64,000 bases of DNA. It comes from Brevibacterium sp. p3-SID960 (GTDB lineage Bacteria; Actinomycetota; Actinomycetes; Actinomycetales; Brevibacteriaceae). The notes under the pieces are model-generated. The model did no database searches, was not told the DNA's origin, and saw only the letters and a list, made by a program, of their open reading frames with translations. The stretch spans positions 1-64,000 of the forward strand of contig NZ_JALXKS010000007.1 in the NCBI RefSeq assembly GCF_025144725.1, written 5' to 3'. Shown piece by piece: positions 32,356-41,584 of this stretch. The position numbers and the translations under genes were made by a program. How positions within the stretch are numbered: the first letter of the stretch is position 1; each line of letters opens with the position of its first letter.

Positions 32356-34671
32356 TCACAGTACGCTGACGGTTCCCTGGCGGATGAAGCCGGGCAAGAT
32401 GAAGCCTGCCCCTCCGAGACCCTGGCCCTCCTTATCGTCTCCGCCATTGCCGTTCTCCTTGTCCTTCGGCGGCTCTGGCTTCTTCGTCGGAGGCTTCGGC
32501 GGCTCGATCGTCGGAGGATCGTTCTTCGGCGGATCCGATGGCTTCGGATCCTCCTTCGGCTTCTCCTCGTCCTTCGTCTCCTCGTCCTTGGGCTTCTCAT
32601 CCTTGGGCTTCTCGTCCTTGGGCTTGTTGCCGTTCGACTTGTCCTCCTGCGTGGCCTTCGGCTTCGGCGACGGCTTGGGCTTCGGACGCTGATTCGGCAC
32701 ACCGGACTTCGGCTTCGGCTTCTCCACCTGCGGCAGCTTGCCGCGCTTGGGGAACTGCTTGACCGGTTCGTCCTTGAGCGCGTCCTTCATGTACTTCGTC
32801 CACGTCTGGGTCGGGAACGAACCACCGGTGATCGAACCGCGGCCGCCGTAGGGGCCGATCTCGACCGGGTTGCCCTCTCCGTCATCGCGGAAGATCGACA
32901 CTGTGGTCGTGAGGTTCGGGGTGTAGCCGGCGAACCAGGCGGAGTAGTTGTCCTGGGACGTGCCGGTCTTGCCGGCTGCCGGGCGACCCAGCGTCGAGGC
33001 GTACGAGCCCGACCCGCCGGTCACCACGCGCGAGAGCGCATAGGTGGTCTCGGCCATGACGTTCTTGTCGAAGTTCCGCTTGCCCTCAGTGTCGGGCTCG
33101 TAGAGCGTCTCACCCTCCGGCGTGACCGCGGTCTTAACGGTGTGCGGGGTGTGGGTGATGCCGTTGGAGGCGAACGTGTTGTAGGCCGTGGCCATATCCT
33201 TGACCGTCGGGCTGGCGGTGCCGAGCACGTTCGCGGCGTTCTTCTCCAGGCCCTTGGTGTTCTTCGGCAGGCCGGCCCGCGCGGCGACGTCGACCGTCTT
33301 CTCCGGGCCGACCTCGATGTTGAGCTGCGCATATGCGGTGTTGACGGAGCTCTGGGTCGCCTTGAGCAGGCTGACCGGACCGTAGCTGGCGCCGCCGTAG
33401 TTCTTCGGACTCCAGCGGGTGCCCTCATAGTTCATCGGGGTGCCCGAGGTGCCGCTCAGGTAGTCGGTCAGGCGGTAGCCGTTCTCCAGGCCGGCCACCA
33501 GCGTGAACGGCTTGAACGTCGAACCGGCCTGTGTGATGTCCTCGGTGGCTGCGCTGTGCTGCCGCTCGAGGAAGTCCTTGCCGCCGTACATCGCCACGAT
33601 GCCGCCGGTCTCCGGGTCCATCGACACGAGTCCGACGTGCATGCCCTCCTTGAGCTTCGGCAGGTCCTCGACGGCCTCGATCGCAGCGTCCATCTTCTTC
33701 TTCGAGAAGGTGGTGGTGATCTCGAGTCCGCCGCGGTCGATGACCTCGTCCTCGATGCCGTTGCGCTTGAGCTCCTTGCGCACCTCATCGAGGAGATAGC
33801 CGTTGGGGCCGGCGAACTGGTTGTCGGTCTGCGCGGCCCGGACCTCGGGCATCTCGGTGCTGGCAGCTTCGTCCTCGGTGATGTAGCCGAGTTCGGCCAT
33901 GTTGCCCAGCACGTACTTGAAGCGGTCCTCGTACTTGCCGGGGTCCTCAGCCGGGTCCGCCAGGCCCGGACGCTGGATCATCGCAGCCAGCAGCGCGCTT
34001 TCGGCCACGTCGAGCTCGCTGGCCGGCTTGTCGAAGTACTTCTTCGACGCGACCTCGATGCCATACGACTGGCGGCCGAGGTAGATGGTGTTGAGGTAGT
34101 TGGCGAGGATCTCGTCCTTCGACAGCTCCTGGTCGATCTTGAGCGCGATGAACATCTCCCTGACCTTGCGGTCGAGGGTGCGCTCATTGGTGAGGTAGAA
34201 GTTCTTAACGTACTGCTGGGTGATCGTCGAACCGCCGCCGGAGTAGTTGTCGGTGGCCACGCCGATGACCGCTCGCGACAGGCCCTTGATGGAGATGCCG
34301 CGGTTCTCGTAGAAGCTGTTGTCCTCAGCGGCGATGGCCGCCTGCTGCATGGGGGTTGAGATCTTGTCGATCGTGACGTTCTTGCGGTCCTCGGTCTTGA
34401 AGGAGCCGAGCACTGTCTCGCCGTCGTCGTAGTAGACCGTCGAGGTCTGCCCGGCGGCTTCCTTGTTCGGTTCGGGGACGTCGGTGACGGCATAGCCGAT
34501 GCTGAAGAGGCCGATGATGACGACGCAGGCGGTGAGGATGCCGACGCCGATGAGCTGCAGCGAAGGCAGCCAGCGAGTCCAGCCGGTCACGCCCTGGCGC
34601 GGATAGTTCAGCAGGCCCTTGTTCACGTTCCCGCCCGCGCTTCGGCGTGCCTTCGGTGCGGATTTGGCCAC
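32356..34671 (-). CDS. ponA: Class A penicillin-binding protein (PonA type)
   Basis: 771 residues. Cytoplasmic basic leader, one transmembrane helix (about 40-62), then the GT51 transglycosylase (AAIAAEDNSFYENRGISIKG with the catalytic Glu; GGGSTITQQYVKN; LNTIYLGRQSYG). The transpeptidase has SxxK as STFK, SxN as SVN, and KTGT. The C-terminal 110 residues are a Lys/Pro/Glu-rich tail with PKDEK repeats. Polymerises and cross-links peptidoglycan. GTG 34671 is chosen over a TTG at 34713 because GGGGGA sits just upstream and the leader then resembles other PonA proteins. Confidence 0.95.
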   Translation of the reverse strand: MAKSAPKARRSAGGNVNKGLLNYPRQGVTGWTRWLPSLQLIGVGILTACVVIIGLFSIGYAVTDVPEPNKEAAGQTSTVYYDDGETVLGSFKTEDRKNVTIDKISTPMQQAAIAAEDNSFYENRGISIKGLSRAVIGVATDNYSGGGSTITQQYVKNFYLTNERTLDRKVREMFIALKIDQELSKDEILANYLNTIYLGRQSYGIEVASKKYFDKPASELDVAESALLAAMIQRPGLADPAEDPGKYEDRFKYVLGNMAELGYITEDEAASTEMPEVRAAQTDNQFAGPNGYLLDEVRKELKRNGIEDEVIDRGGLEITTTFSKKKMDAAIEAVEDLPKLKEGMHVGLVSMDPETGGIVAMYGGKDFLERQHSAATEDITQAGSTFKPFTLVAGLENGYRLTDYLSGTSGTPMNYEGTRWSPKNYGGASYGPVSLLKATQSSVNTAYAQLNIEVGPEKTVDVAARAGLPKNTKGLEKNAANVLGTASPTVKDMATAYNTFASNGITHTPHTVKTAVTPEGETLYEPDTEGKRNFDKNVMAETTYALSRVVTGGSGSYASTLGRPAAGKTGTSQDNYSAWFAGYTPNLTTTVSIFRDDGEGNPVEIGPYGGRGSITGGSFPTQTWTKYMKDALKDEPVKQFPKRGKLPQVEKPKPKSGVPNQRPKPKPSPKPKATQEDKSNGNKPKDEKPKDEKPKDEETKDEEKPKEDPKPSDPPKNDPPTIEPPKPPTKKPEPPKDKENGNGGDDKEGQGLGGAGFILPGFIRQGTVSVL

Positions 34672-34929
34672 AGATCCCCCAAGAGTGAGTGTGCGGTGTG
34701 TCGATTCAGCCAAACATACAAAGATTGGAAGTCGATGAAGATCACCTGGCGCCGGTCACAGCGCAGGCAACCCGCATCCACGTGCTTGACCGAACCGCAC
34801 TGGATGTGACCTGCAATTTTAGCGCACAACCCGGCGCACCGGCCACACCATGGGTCGTCTGGTCGGTGCGCTGGGACGTGAGCAATCACACGTGAGCTGG
34901 GCAGGGATGCTCAGCTGACAGCGGGTTCC

Positions 34930-36642
34930 TCAGCCCTTGAGGTCGGGGAAGTCGGTGTCAGCCCACTCTTGGTGCTCGACCGTTGTTCCGCCCTCGAACG
35001 GGTGGAGTTCGCGTTCGCGGGCGCGCAGCTCGACGCGGCGGATCTTGCCCGAGATCGTCTTCGGCAGCTCGGTGAATTCGATGCGCCGGATCCGCTTGTA
35101 GGGGGCGAGGTTCTCGCGGCAGAAGCGCAGGATGTCCTTGGCGGTATCGGCATCGGGTCGCCAACCGGCGGTGAGCACGACGTAGGCCTTCGGCACGGCC
35201 AGGCGCAGCGGGTCCGGTGAGGGAACGACGGCGGCTTCGGCGACGGCTTCATGTTCGATGAGCACGCTTTCGAGCTCGAAGGGCGAGAGCCGGTAGTCGC
35301 TGGCCTTGAATACGTCATCGGCGCGGCCCACATAGGTGATGTAGCCCTTGGCGTCGCGGCTGGCGACGTCACCGGTGTGGTAGACACCGTCGGCGAACGC
35401 CTCGGCGGTCTTGGCCTCATCACCCCAGTAGCCCTGGGTCAGGCCGGCCGGACGCGGGTCGAGCTGCAGGCAGATCTCCCCTTCATCGCCGATCTCCCCG
35501 GTCGCCGGGTCGCGCAGGATGACGTCGTAGCCGGGCAGCGGCTTGCCCATCGAGCCGTAGACGATCGGCTCCCCGGGCGGGTTGCCGATCTGCAGGGTCG
35601 TCTCGGTCTGGCCGAAGCCGTCGCGGATGCCGACGTTCCAGTGCTTCTTGACCCGGTCGATGACCTCGGGATTGAGCGGCTCACCAGCGCCGAGCGCCTT
35701 GACCGGCGGGTTCGTCAGCTGGGACAGGTCGGCCTGGATGAGCATCCGCCACACCGTCGGCGGAGCGCAGAAGCTCGTCACGCCGACCCGGCCCATTGTC
35801 TCCATCATCGCCGTCGCATCGAAGCGGGTGTAGTTGTACAGGAACACACAGGCTTCGGCGATCCACGGGGTGAAGATGTTCGACCAGGCGTGCTTGGCCC
35901 AGCCGGGTGAGGCGACGTTGAGATGGATGTCGCCGGGCTCGAGGCCCATCCAGTACATCGTCGACAGGTGGCCGACCGGGTAGGAGACGTGGGTGTGGGC
36001 GACCATCTTCGCCTTCGAAGTCGTGCCCGAGGTGAAGTACAGCAGCAGCAGGTCATCGGCCGGGGTCGGGCCGTCGGGTTCGAAGGTCTCGGGGAAGTCC
36101 TGGGCCGAGGTGTAGGCCAAGTCGTTCTCGCGGGCCGGCTCGGCGCCGACGACGATCCGGGTGAGGTCGACGTCGACCTCGTCGAACTTCGCGGCATCGG
36201 CGGCACCGGCGATGACGAAGGAGGCTTCTCCGCGTTCGGCGCGGTCGGTCAGGTCGATGGGGCCCAGCTGGGTGGTCGTCGGCAGCAGCACGGCGCCGAG
36301 CTTGATCCCGGCGAGCATCGACTCCCACAGCTCGACCTGGTTGCCGAGCATCACCATGACGTGGCTGCCGCGGGTGACGCCGGCAGCGCGCAGCATGTTG
36401 GCGACCTGGTTGGACCGGCGGGAGAGCTGAGAGAAGCTGTAGACGTTCTCGGTGCCGTCCTGCTCGCAGATCCACAGGGCGGGCTTGTCGTTGTTCTCAG
36501 CGATGGCATCGAACCAGTCGAGGCCGAAGTTGAAGTGCTCGAAGCGCGGCCACTGGAATTCGTCCTTCGCCTGCGCGTAGTCCAGGCGCAGCTCCAGCAG
36601 CCGGTCGCGCGCCGCCCGGTACTGTTCGGTCACGGTCGTCAT
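34930..36642 (-). CDS. AMP-forming acyl-CoA synthetase (ACSM-like)
   Basis: 570 residues, adenylate-forming superfamily. P-loop motif LLLYFTSGTTSKAKMVAHTH, A5 region FGQTETT, A7/A8 YHTGDVASRDAKGYITYVGRADDVFKASDYRLSP, and C-terminal A10 LPKTISGKIRRVELR with the catalytic Lys. The sequence WPRFEHFNFGLDWFDAIA is typical of medium-chain acyl-CoA synthetases. It activates a carboxylic acid to its CoA ester. Single gene; ATG 36642 is preceded by GAGG. Exact substrate unknown. Confidence 0.9.
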   Translation of the reverse strand: MTTVTEQYRAARDRLLELRLDYAQAKDEFQWPRFEHFNFGLDWFDAIAENNDKPALWICEQDGTENVYSFSQLSRRSNQVANMLRAAGVTRGSHVMVMLGNQVELWESMLAGIKLGAVLLPTTTQLGPIDLTDRAERGEASFVIAGAADAAKFDEVDVDLTRIVVGAEPARENDLAYTSAQDFPETFEPDGPTPADDLLLLYFTSGTTSKAKMVAHTHVSYPVGHLSTMYWMGLEPGDIHLNVASPGWAKHAWSNIFTPWIAEACVFLYNYTRFDATAMMETMGRVGVTSFCAPPTVWRMLIQADLSQLTNPPVKALGAGEPLNPEVIDRVKKHWNVGIRDGFGQTETTLQIGNPPGEPIVYGSMGKPLPGYDVILRDPATGEIGDEGEICLQLDPRPAGLTQGYWGDEAKTAEAFADGVYHTGDVASRDAKGYITYVGRADDVFKASDYRLSPFELESVLIEHEAVAEAAVVPSPDPLRLAVPKAYVVLTAGWRPDADTAKDILRFCRENLAPYKRIRRIEFTELPKTISGKIRRVELRARERELHPFEGGTTVEHQEWADTDFPDLKG

Positions 36643-36740
36643 GGTGCCTCCTCACGGCCTATCCCATTCATTGGTCTCAAGGTAACAGGCGCCTGTGACA
36701 CCTGGGTGAACCGGGTCACAGCGCAGCCGCGTGTGACAGC

Positions 36741-36794
36741 TCACTGCCCCGCTCCGCCGGGGCCGGATCACTGCCCCGCTCCGCCGGGGCTGGA
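36741..36794. repeat. 27-bp tandem repeat, two copies, just after the pcnA stop
   Basis: Copies 36741-36767 and 36768-36794 differ at one base, and a third partial copy reaches into the pcnA stop. Each unit carries CCCCG...CGGGG, a potential hairpin, and a stop codon in the pcnA frame. Confidence 0.9.
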
Positions 36795-38402
36795 TCACTG
36801 CGGCTGCTGGGAGCCGCCGTCCTGCTCGGCCCACCACCGGCGCAGCACCTCCTCGGCGCGCTGCGCACCGAGCGGACCGTGCTCCATCCGCTGGGCCAGC
36901 AGGAACTGATAGGCCTGCCCGACCGCCGGACCGGGGCTGATGCCGAGGATGTCCATGATCTGCCGGCCGTCGAGGTCCGGGCGCACGGCATCGAGCTTCT
37001 CGCGCTCAGCCAGCTTCTCGATCCGGTGCTCGAGGTCGTCGTAGGCGTGGGCGAGGCGCTCGGCCTTGCGCCGGTTGCGGGTGGTGACATCGGAGCGGGT
37101 GAGGATGTGCAGGCGGGTGAGCAGCCCGCCGGCATCGGTGACGTAGCGGCGGACTGCGGAGTCGGTCCAGCCGGCGTCGCCGTAGCCGTAGAAGCGCAGG
37201 TGCAGTTCGACGAGCCGGCTGACCGCCTTCGTCGTGGCCTTGTCGAAGCGCAGCGCCTTCATCCGCTTGCGCGTCATCTTCGCCCCGACGACATCGTGGT
37301 GATAGAAGGTCACCGCCCCGTCGGGGGTGAACCGGCGGGTCGAGGGCTTGCCGATGTCGTGCATGAGGGCAGCGAACCGGACGATGAAATCGGGCACGGC
37401 GATGCGCTGGGGGTCCTCGGCGACCGCGGTCACCGGCCCGGCAGGCGCGTCCTGTGCCCCGGCGCCCTCCGCCTCGGGCACGGTGTCCGGCGTCGTGGAC
37501 TCTGCCTGCTCGGCGGCCTTCTCTGCGGCAGCCTTCTCGGCGGCGGCCGCGGCCTGGCGGGCGGCGTAGACAGCCTCGAGGTCGACGGCCTGGTCGAGGA
37601 CGGTAAGGCTGTGCTGGTAGACGTCCTTGTGCCGGTGATGCTCGTCGCGTTCGAGCTGCATGTCGGTGACCTCGGGCAGGATCCGCGCGGCGATCCCGGT
37701 CTCGACGAGCAGTTCGATGCCGGCCCGCGGCCGGATCCCGCAGATGAGCTTGACGAGTTCGTCGCGGACGCGCTCAGCGGAGATGATGTCGATGCGCTCA
37801 GCCATCTGGGTCATCGCCTCACGCACCTCAGGGTCGACGCCGAAGCCGAGCTGGGAGACGAAGCGGGCGGCGCGCATCATGCGCAGCGGGTCATCGGAGA
37901 AGCTGTCGACGGCCTTGCCCGGTGTGCGCACGAGCCCGTTCGTCAGGTCGGCGAGCCCGCCGAAGGGGTCGACGAAGACGCGCTCGGGCAGCCGGACGGC
38001 CATCGCCCCGATCGTGAAGTCCCGGCGGACGAGGTCGTCGTCGAGGTTGTCGCCGAAGGCCACCGCCGGCTTGCGAGAATCCGGGTCATAGGCCTCGGCG
38101 CGGTAGGTGGTGATCTCGATCTGCAGCTCGTCCTTGAGCAGGCCGATGGTGCCGAACGCCCGGCCGATCTCCCACACCGCATCAGCCCACGGATTCACGA
38201 TCGCCAGGATCGCATCCGGGTCGGCATCGGTTGTGAAGTCGAGATCGGGCATCGGCCGGCCGAGCAGCCCGTCGCGCACCGAACCGCCGACGAGGGCGAG
38301 CTCCCGGCCGGCAGCGGAGAACATCTCACCCAGGGGGCCGAGGATGTGCTCGTGCGCATCAAGGGCGGTGAGCAGGCGTGCATGGGCGTCGGCCAGGGAC
38401 AC
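36795..38402 (-). CDS. pcnA: CCA-adding tRNA nucleotidyltransferase
   Basis: 535 residues. Nucleotidyltransferase core LVGGSVRDGLLGRPMPDLDFTTDA with the DxD metal pair, then RRDFTIGAMAVRL and DPLRMMRAARFVSQLGF, as in class II CCA-adding enzymes. A C-terminal HD domain has HDIGKPSTRRF. Between the head and HD is an Ala/Glu-rich insertion of about 60 residues (AAAAAEKAAAEKAAEQAES...), longer than in most relatives. Adds or repairs the 3' CCA of tRNAs. Divergent from the Nudix gene, as in mycobacteria. Confidence 0.93.
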   Translation of the reverse strand: MSLADAHARLLTALDAHEHILGPLGEMFSAAGRELALVGGSVRDGLLGRPMPDLDFTTDADPDAILAIVNPWADAVWEIGRAFGTIGLLKDELQIEITTYRAEAYDPDSRKPAVAFGDNLDDDLVRRDFTIGAMAVRLPERVFVDPFGGLADLTNGLVRTPGKAVDSFSDDPLRMMRAARFVSQLGFGVDPEVREAMTQMAERIDIISAERVRDELVKLICGIRPRAGIELLVETGIAARILPEVTDMQLERDEHHRHKDVYQHSLTVLDQAVDLEAVYAARQAAAAAEKAAAEKAAEQAESTTPDTVPEAEGAGAQDAPAGPVTAVAEDPQRIAVPDFIVRFAALMHDIGKPSTRRFTPDGAVTFYHHDVVGAKMTRKRMKALRFDKATTKAVSRLVELHLRFYGYGDAGWTDSAVRRYVTDAGGLLTRLHILTRSDVTTRNRRKAERLAHAYDDLEHRIEKLAEREKLDAVRPDLDGRQIMDILGISPGPAVGQAYQFLLAQRMEHGPLGAQRAEEVLRRWWAEQDGGSQQPQ

Positions 38403-38471
38403 GTGATCTCCATTCGAGGGGGTCGGTTCAGCATAAGGTTATCGTCAGGTTGCGGATATACAGTAGAAGCT

Positions 38472-38975
38472 ATGCCTCGACCATTGCCGAAGCCGGGGGT
38501 CATGCCGGCGCGTTCGAACACCGTGGAGGAGGTCTCCGCGGGCGGCGTCATGGTCGATTTCGATTCGCCCACCTTCGAGGTGGCGATCATTGCACGCATC
38601 AACCGGGCCGGCAGGCTCGAATGGTGTCTGCCGAAGGGTCACCTGGAACTCGGCGAGACACCCGCCCAGGCGGCCCGCCGCGAGGTCGCTGAGGAGACCG
38701 GCGTGCACGGTGATGTCGTCACCGCCCTCGGCAGCGTCGACTACTGGTTCTCCGTCGGCGGCTACCGCATCCACAAGCTCGTCCACCATTTCCTGCTGCG
38801 CGCCACCGGCGGCTACCTCACCGTCGCGAACGACCCGGATCAGGAGGCCGTCGATGCCGCCTGGATCCCGCTCGATGCGCTGCCGGAGCACCTGTCGTTC
38901 GCCAATGAGCGGCGCATCGTCGCCGCTGCCCGCTCCGTGCTGCCGTACTATCGCTCCGTCATCCAGTCGACGTGA
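38472..38975 (+). CDS. Nudix hydrolase (MutT4-like)
   Basis: 167 residues. Complete Nudix box GHLELGETPAQAARREVAEETG (GX5EX7REXXEEXG). EWCLPKGHLE and HKLVHHFLL flank it. Its position beside pcnA and the DUF6049-murJ block matches the mycobacterial MutT4 locus, whose protein hydrolyses nucleoside diphosphate derivatives; the substrate here is not established. The ATG at 38472 gives the natural N-terminus; the stop overlaps the next start (GTGA). Confidence 0.9.
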   Translation: MPRPLPKPGVMPARSNTVEEVSAGGVMVDFDSPTFEVAIIARINRAGRLEWCLPKGHLELGETPAQAARREVAEETGVHGDVVTALGSVDYWFSVGGYRIHKLVHHFLLRATGGYLTVANDPDQEAVDAAWIPLDALPEHLSFANERRIVAAARSVLPYYRSVIQST

Positions 38976-41527
38976 TCTCCGCCCGCCGCCTGCCCCACCT
39001 GCGCCGCTGTGCGGCGCTGTCTGCTATCTGCACCCTCATCGCGGTGCTGCTGGGCACCGGAGTGCTGCCCACCGCCTCGGCGACGGCCGCCCCCACCCAG
39101 CCGGCCTTCCCCTCCCCCGTCCCGGCAGCACCCGGGGACGGTACGGACGAGGAAACCGCTGAACTGCCCGGTGACAGCGACACCGCCGCAGCCGGAGTGG
39201 AGCTGGCTTTCGACGAGATCAGCCCGGTCGTCACAGCCGAGGGCACGCTGACGATCAAGGGCCGGATCATCAACTCCAGTGCCGTGGAGATCCCCGAGCC
39301 GCGCCTGGACTTCCGCATCAGCCGCCGGGTGCTCGACTCCCGCGATGCGATCAACGGGTGGAAGGACCAGCCGGTGCGCTACCGGCAGCTCGGCGACACC
39401 GCCTCGGCGGCCGCCCAGCAGGACACCGCCGGTGGCGCCGAGGACACCGACGACGCCCCGGGGATGGACATCGAGACACTGCCGGAGTCAGTCGCGCCCA
39501 AGAGCGAGGCGGCGTTCGCTCTCACCGCCGATGCCGAGACGCTCGGGCTGCCGCGCAGCCAGCCGCTGACCTCGTGGGGATCCTACGGGCTGGCCGTCGA
39601 GCTCAGCAGCGGCGCGGCAGCAGCCAGCGCGCAGCCGTCGCTGTCACTGACCCGCACCGCCTTCACGACCTGGTATCCCGATCCGCAGCTGCTGCCGAGC
39701 AAGGTGACGTTCCTCGTCCCGGTCACGCTGCCGGGCTTCGATCCCAATGGGCAGGTCGCAGCCGACACGCTCGAGCAGGCCGCCGGTCCCGAGGGGGAGC
39801 TCACCTCGGCATTGGCCGCCGTCACTGCCGCTGACGAGGTGGCAGTCGCCGTCGACCCGCGGCTCATCGGCAGCATCGAGGACGTGCTCGGCGTCGACCG
39901 CCGAGCGGCCGGTCCAGACGACGGAGCCGGCGATCCCGCTGACGAAGGCACCGAAGAGGGCACTGAGGAGAGTACTGAAAAGGGCGCTGATCCGGCCGAA
40001 CCGGGCGCAGCACCGGCAGACGAGACGCCCGCTGATGCCACCGAGACCCCCGCGGGCGACGACGGTGAGGAGACCACTGGCCCCGGTGAGGACACCGGCG
40101 GTGAGCAGACTGCGCCTGCGCCGAGCCCGCAGGCCGACCACTACCCGCAGCTGAATGAGTGGTACACCTCCTTCATCGCCGCCGCCGAACAGCGCACCGT
40201 CATCGCCCTGCCCTACGCTGATGCCGATCTCACCGCGCTGGCCGCCGCCGATGAGCCGGCGCTCGCCCGCGCTGCCGAAGCCGCCGCCGATGACCTGCGC
40301 GCCGCACTGCCCGAGGCCCGCACCGACATCGCCTGGCCGGCATCCGGCAGCCTCACCCCGGACTTCGCCGAACGCGCCGCACAGGCCGGGACGAAGACGA
40401 TGCTCGTCTCCGACATCCAGCAGCCGAGTGTGCGCAGCTACACCTCATCAGCGCCCTCCACCCTGCCAGTCGGCGAGGACCAGCATGGGCTCAACTCCCT
40501 GGCCGTCGACACCGGCCTGTCGGAGGCCGCCGAGCTCGCCGGCCACGACGACACGCGTGTGCTCGGGCTCAGCGAACTCATCGCCGAAAGCTCGGCGATC
40601 ACCACCGAGCGGCCGTACGACCCGCGCAGCCTGCTCATCACCCTCCCCCGCCGGGCCGCTGACCCGCACTGGGCCGAGGCGATCAGGCAGACCGCGGCAG
40701 CACCGTGGATCGACCTGCAGAGCCTGGAGGACCTGAGCGAATCCGAACCCGTCCAGCGCGCCCCGCTGACCGAACCCACCCGCGAAGCCGGGGATCGGGC
40801 CGCCGGTCTGAACCGCCTCGGCGAGGTGCAAGCCACTGGCACTGAGGCGTCGACCGCCTTCGAGAACCCTGAGGCGGTGGCCACCCGGCTGAGCCGGGCC
40901 GCCCTGACGTGCACGTCGACGGCCTGGGGAGAGACGGCCAATGACGGCGGCTTCTCCTCCTGCGTTGACGCGGCCGCCGATGAGGTCGGCTCGCTCATCG
41001 ACGGGGTCAGGCCCGAGGAGGGCTCGGCCGTGCTGCTGGTGACCGGTGAGAAGACGACGATCCCGGTGCGCATCGACAATACGACCGCCGAGTCCGCCCA
41101 TGTCATGGTCCGGGTGGTGCCTGCGACCCCGCAGCTGCGCACGCAGGTGTCCGAACCGGTCATCGTCAGCCCCGGTGAGCAGGCCCGCGTCGAGGTCCCC
41201 GTCGAAGGATTGGCCAATGCCGATGTGCAGACCCGCATCGAACTCGTCGCCGCCACCCCGCCCGGCGACAGCGATTCCACAGCCACGACGGAAACCGGTC
41301 CGGGCCCGGCGGCGGCTGCCGGGCACTTCGTGCTGCCGGAGACGACCTCGCTGACGGTGCGCGTGCGCACCGACTGGGAGAACATCGGGGCGGCGGTGAT
41401 CGGGGCCGGTCTCGTCATCGTGCTGCTCATCGGCCTGTATTCGTCTGTCTCCCGCGGACGGCGTAAGATTCCCAAGAGCCAGCTGGACGCCGCCGTCGCG
41501 CGAGCGCACGAGAACGACCCGGGCTGA
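38972..41527 (+). CDS. DUF6049-family secreted/membrane-anchored protein
   Basis: 851 residues. N-terminal signal sequence (about 1-38, ending TASATAAP), a large extracellular region with Ig-like beta features, an acidic low-complexity stretch (about 310-380) and a C-terminal transmembrane helix (about 805-828) followed by a short basic tail. Encoded next to murJ throughout Actinobacteria, so it may assist lipid II flipping or cell-wall control, but no activity is established. The GTG start is coupled to the Nudix gene. Confidence 0.8.
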   Translation: MISARRLPHLRRCAALSAICTLIAVLLGTGVLPTASATAAPTQPAFPSPVPAAPGDGTDEETAELPGDSDTAAAGVELAFDEISPVVTAEGTLTIKGRIINSSAVEIPEPRLDFRISRRVLDSRDAINGWKDQPVRYRQLGDTASAAAQQDTAGGAEDTDDAPGMDIETLPESVAPKSEAAFALTADAETLGLPRSQPLTSWGSYGLAVELSSGAAAASAQPSLSLTRTAFTTWYPDPQLLPSKVTFLVPVTLPGFDPNGQVAADTLEQAAGPEGELTSALAAVTAADEVAVAVDPRLIGSIEDVLGVDRRAAGPDDGAGDPADEGTEEGTEESTEKGADPAEPGAAPADETPADATETPAGDDGEETTGPGEDTGGEQTAPAPSPQADHYPQLNEWYTSFIAAAEQRTVIALPYADADLTALAAADEPALARAAEAAADDLRAALPEARTDIAWPASGSLTPDFAERAAQAGTKTMLVSDIQQPSVRSYTSSAPSTLPVGEDQHGLNSLAVDTGLSEAAELAGHDDTRVLGLSELIAESSAITTERPYDPRSLLITLPRRAADPHWAEAIRQTAAAPWIDLQSLEDLSESEPVQRAPLTEPTREAGDRAAGLNRLGEVQATGTEASTAFENPEAVATRLSRAALTCTSTAWGETANDGGFSSCVDAAADEVGSLIDGVRPEEGSAVLLVTGEKTTIPVRIDNTTAESAHVMVRVVPATPQLRTQVSEPVIVSPGEQARVEVPVEGLANADVQTRIELVAATPPGDSDSTATTETGPGPAAAAGHFVLPETTSLTVRVRTDWENIGAAVIGAGLVIVLLIGLYSSVSRGRRKIPKSQLDAAVARAHENDPG

Positions 41528-41584
41528 TTCGATCCCCGCGCGCGACCGACGCGCCCACGCCCCTGAGACCGGCAAGGAGCCGCA

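Noticed and set aside
36879..38471. In-frame extension upstream of the Nudix gene
   Set aside because: It is antisense to pcnA; the Nudix protein starts naturally at ATG 38472.
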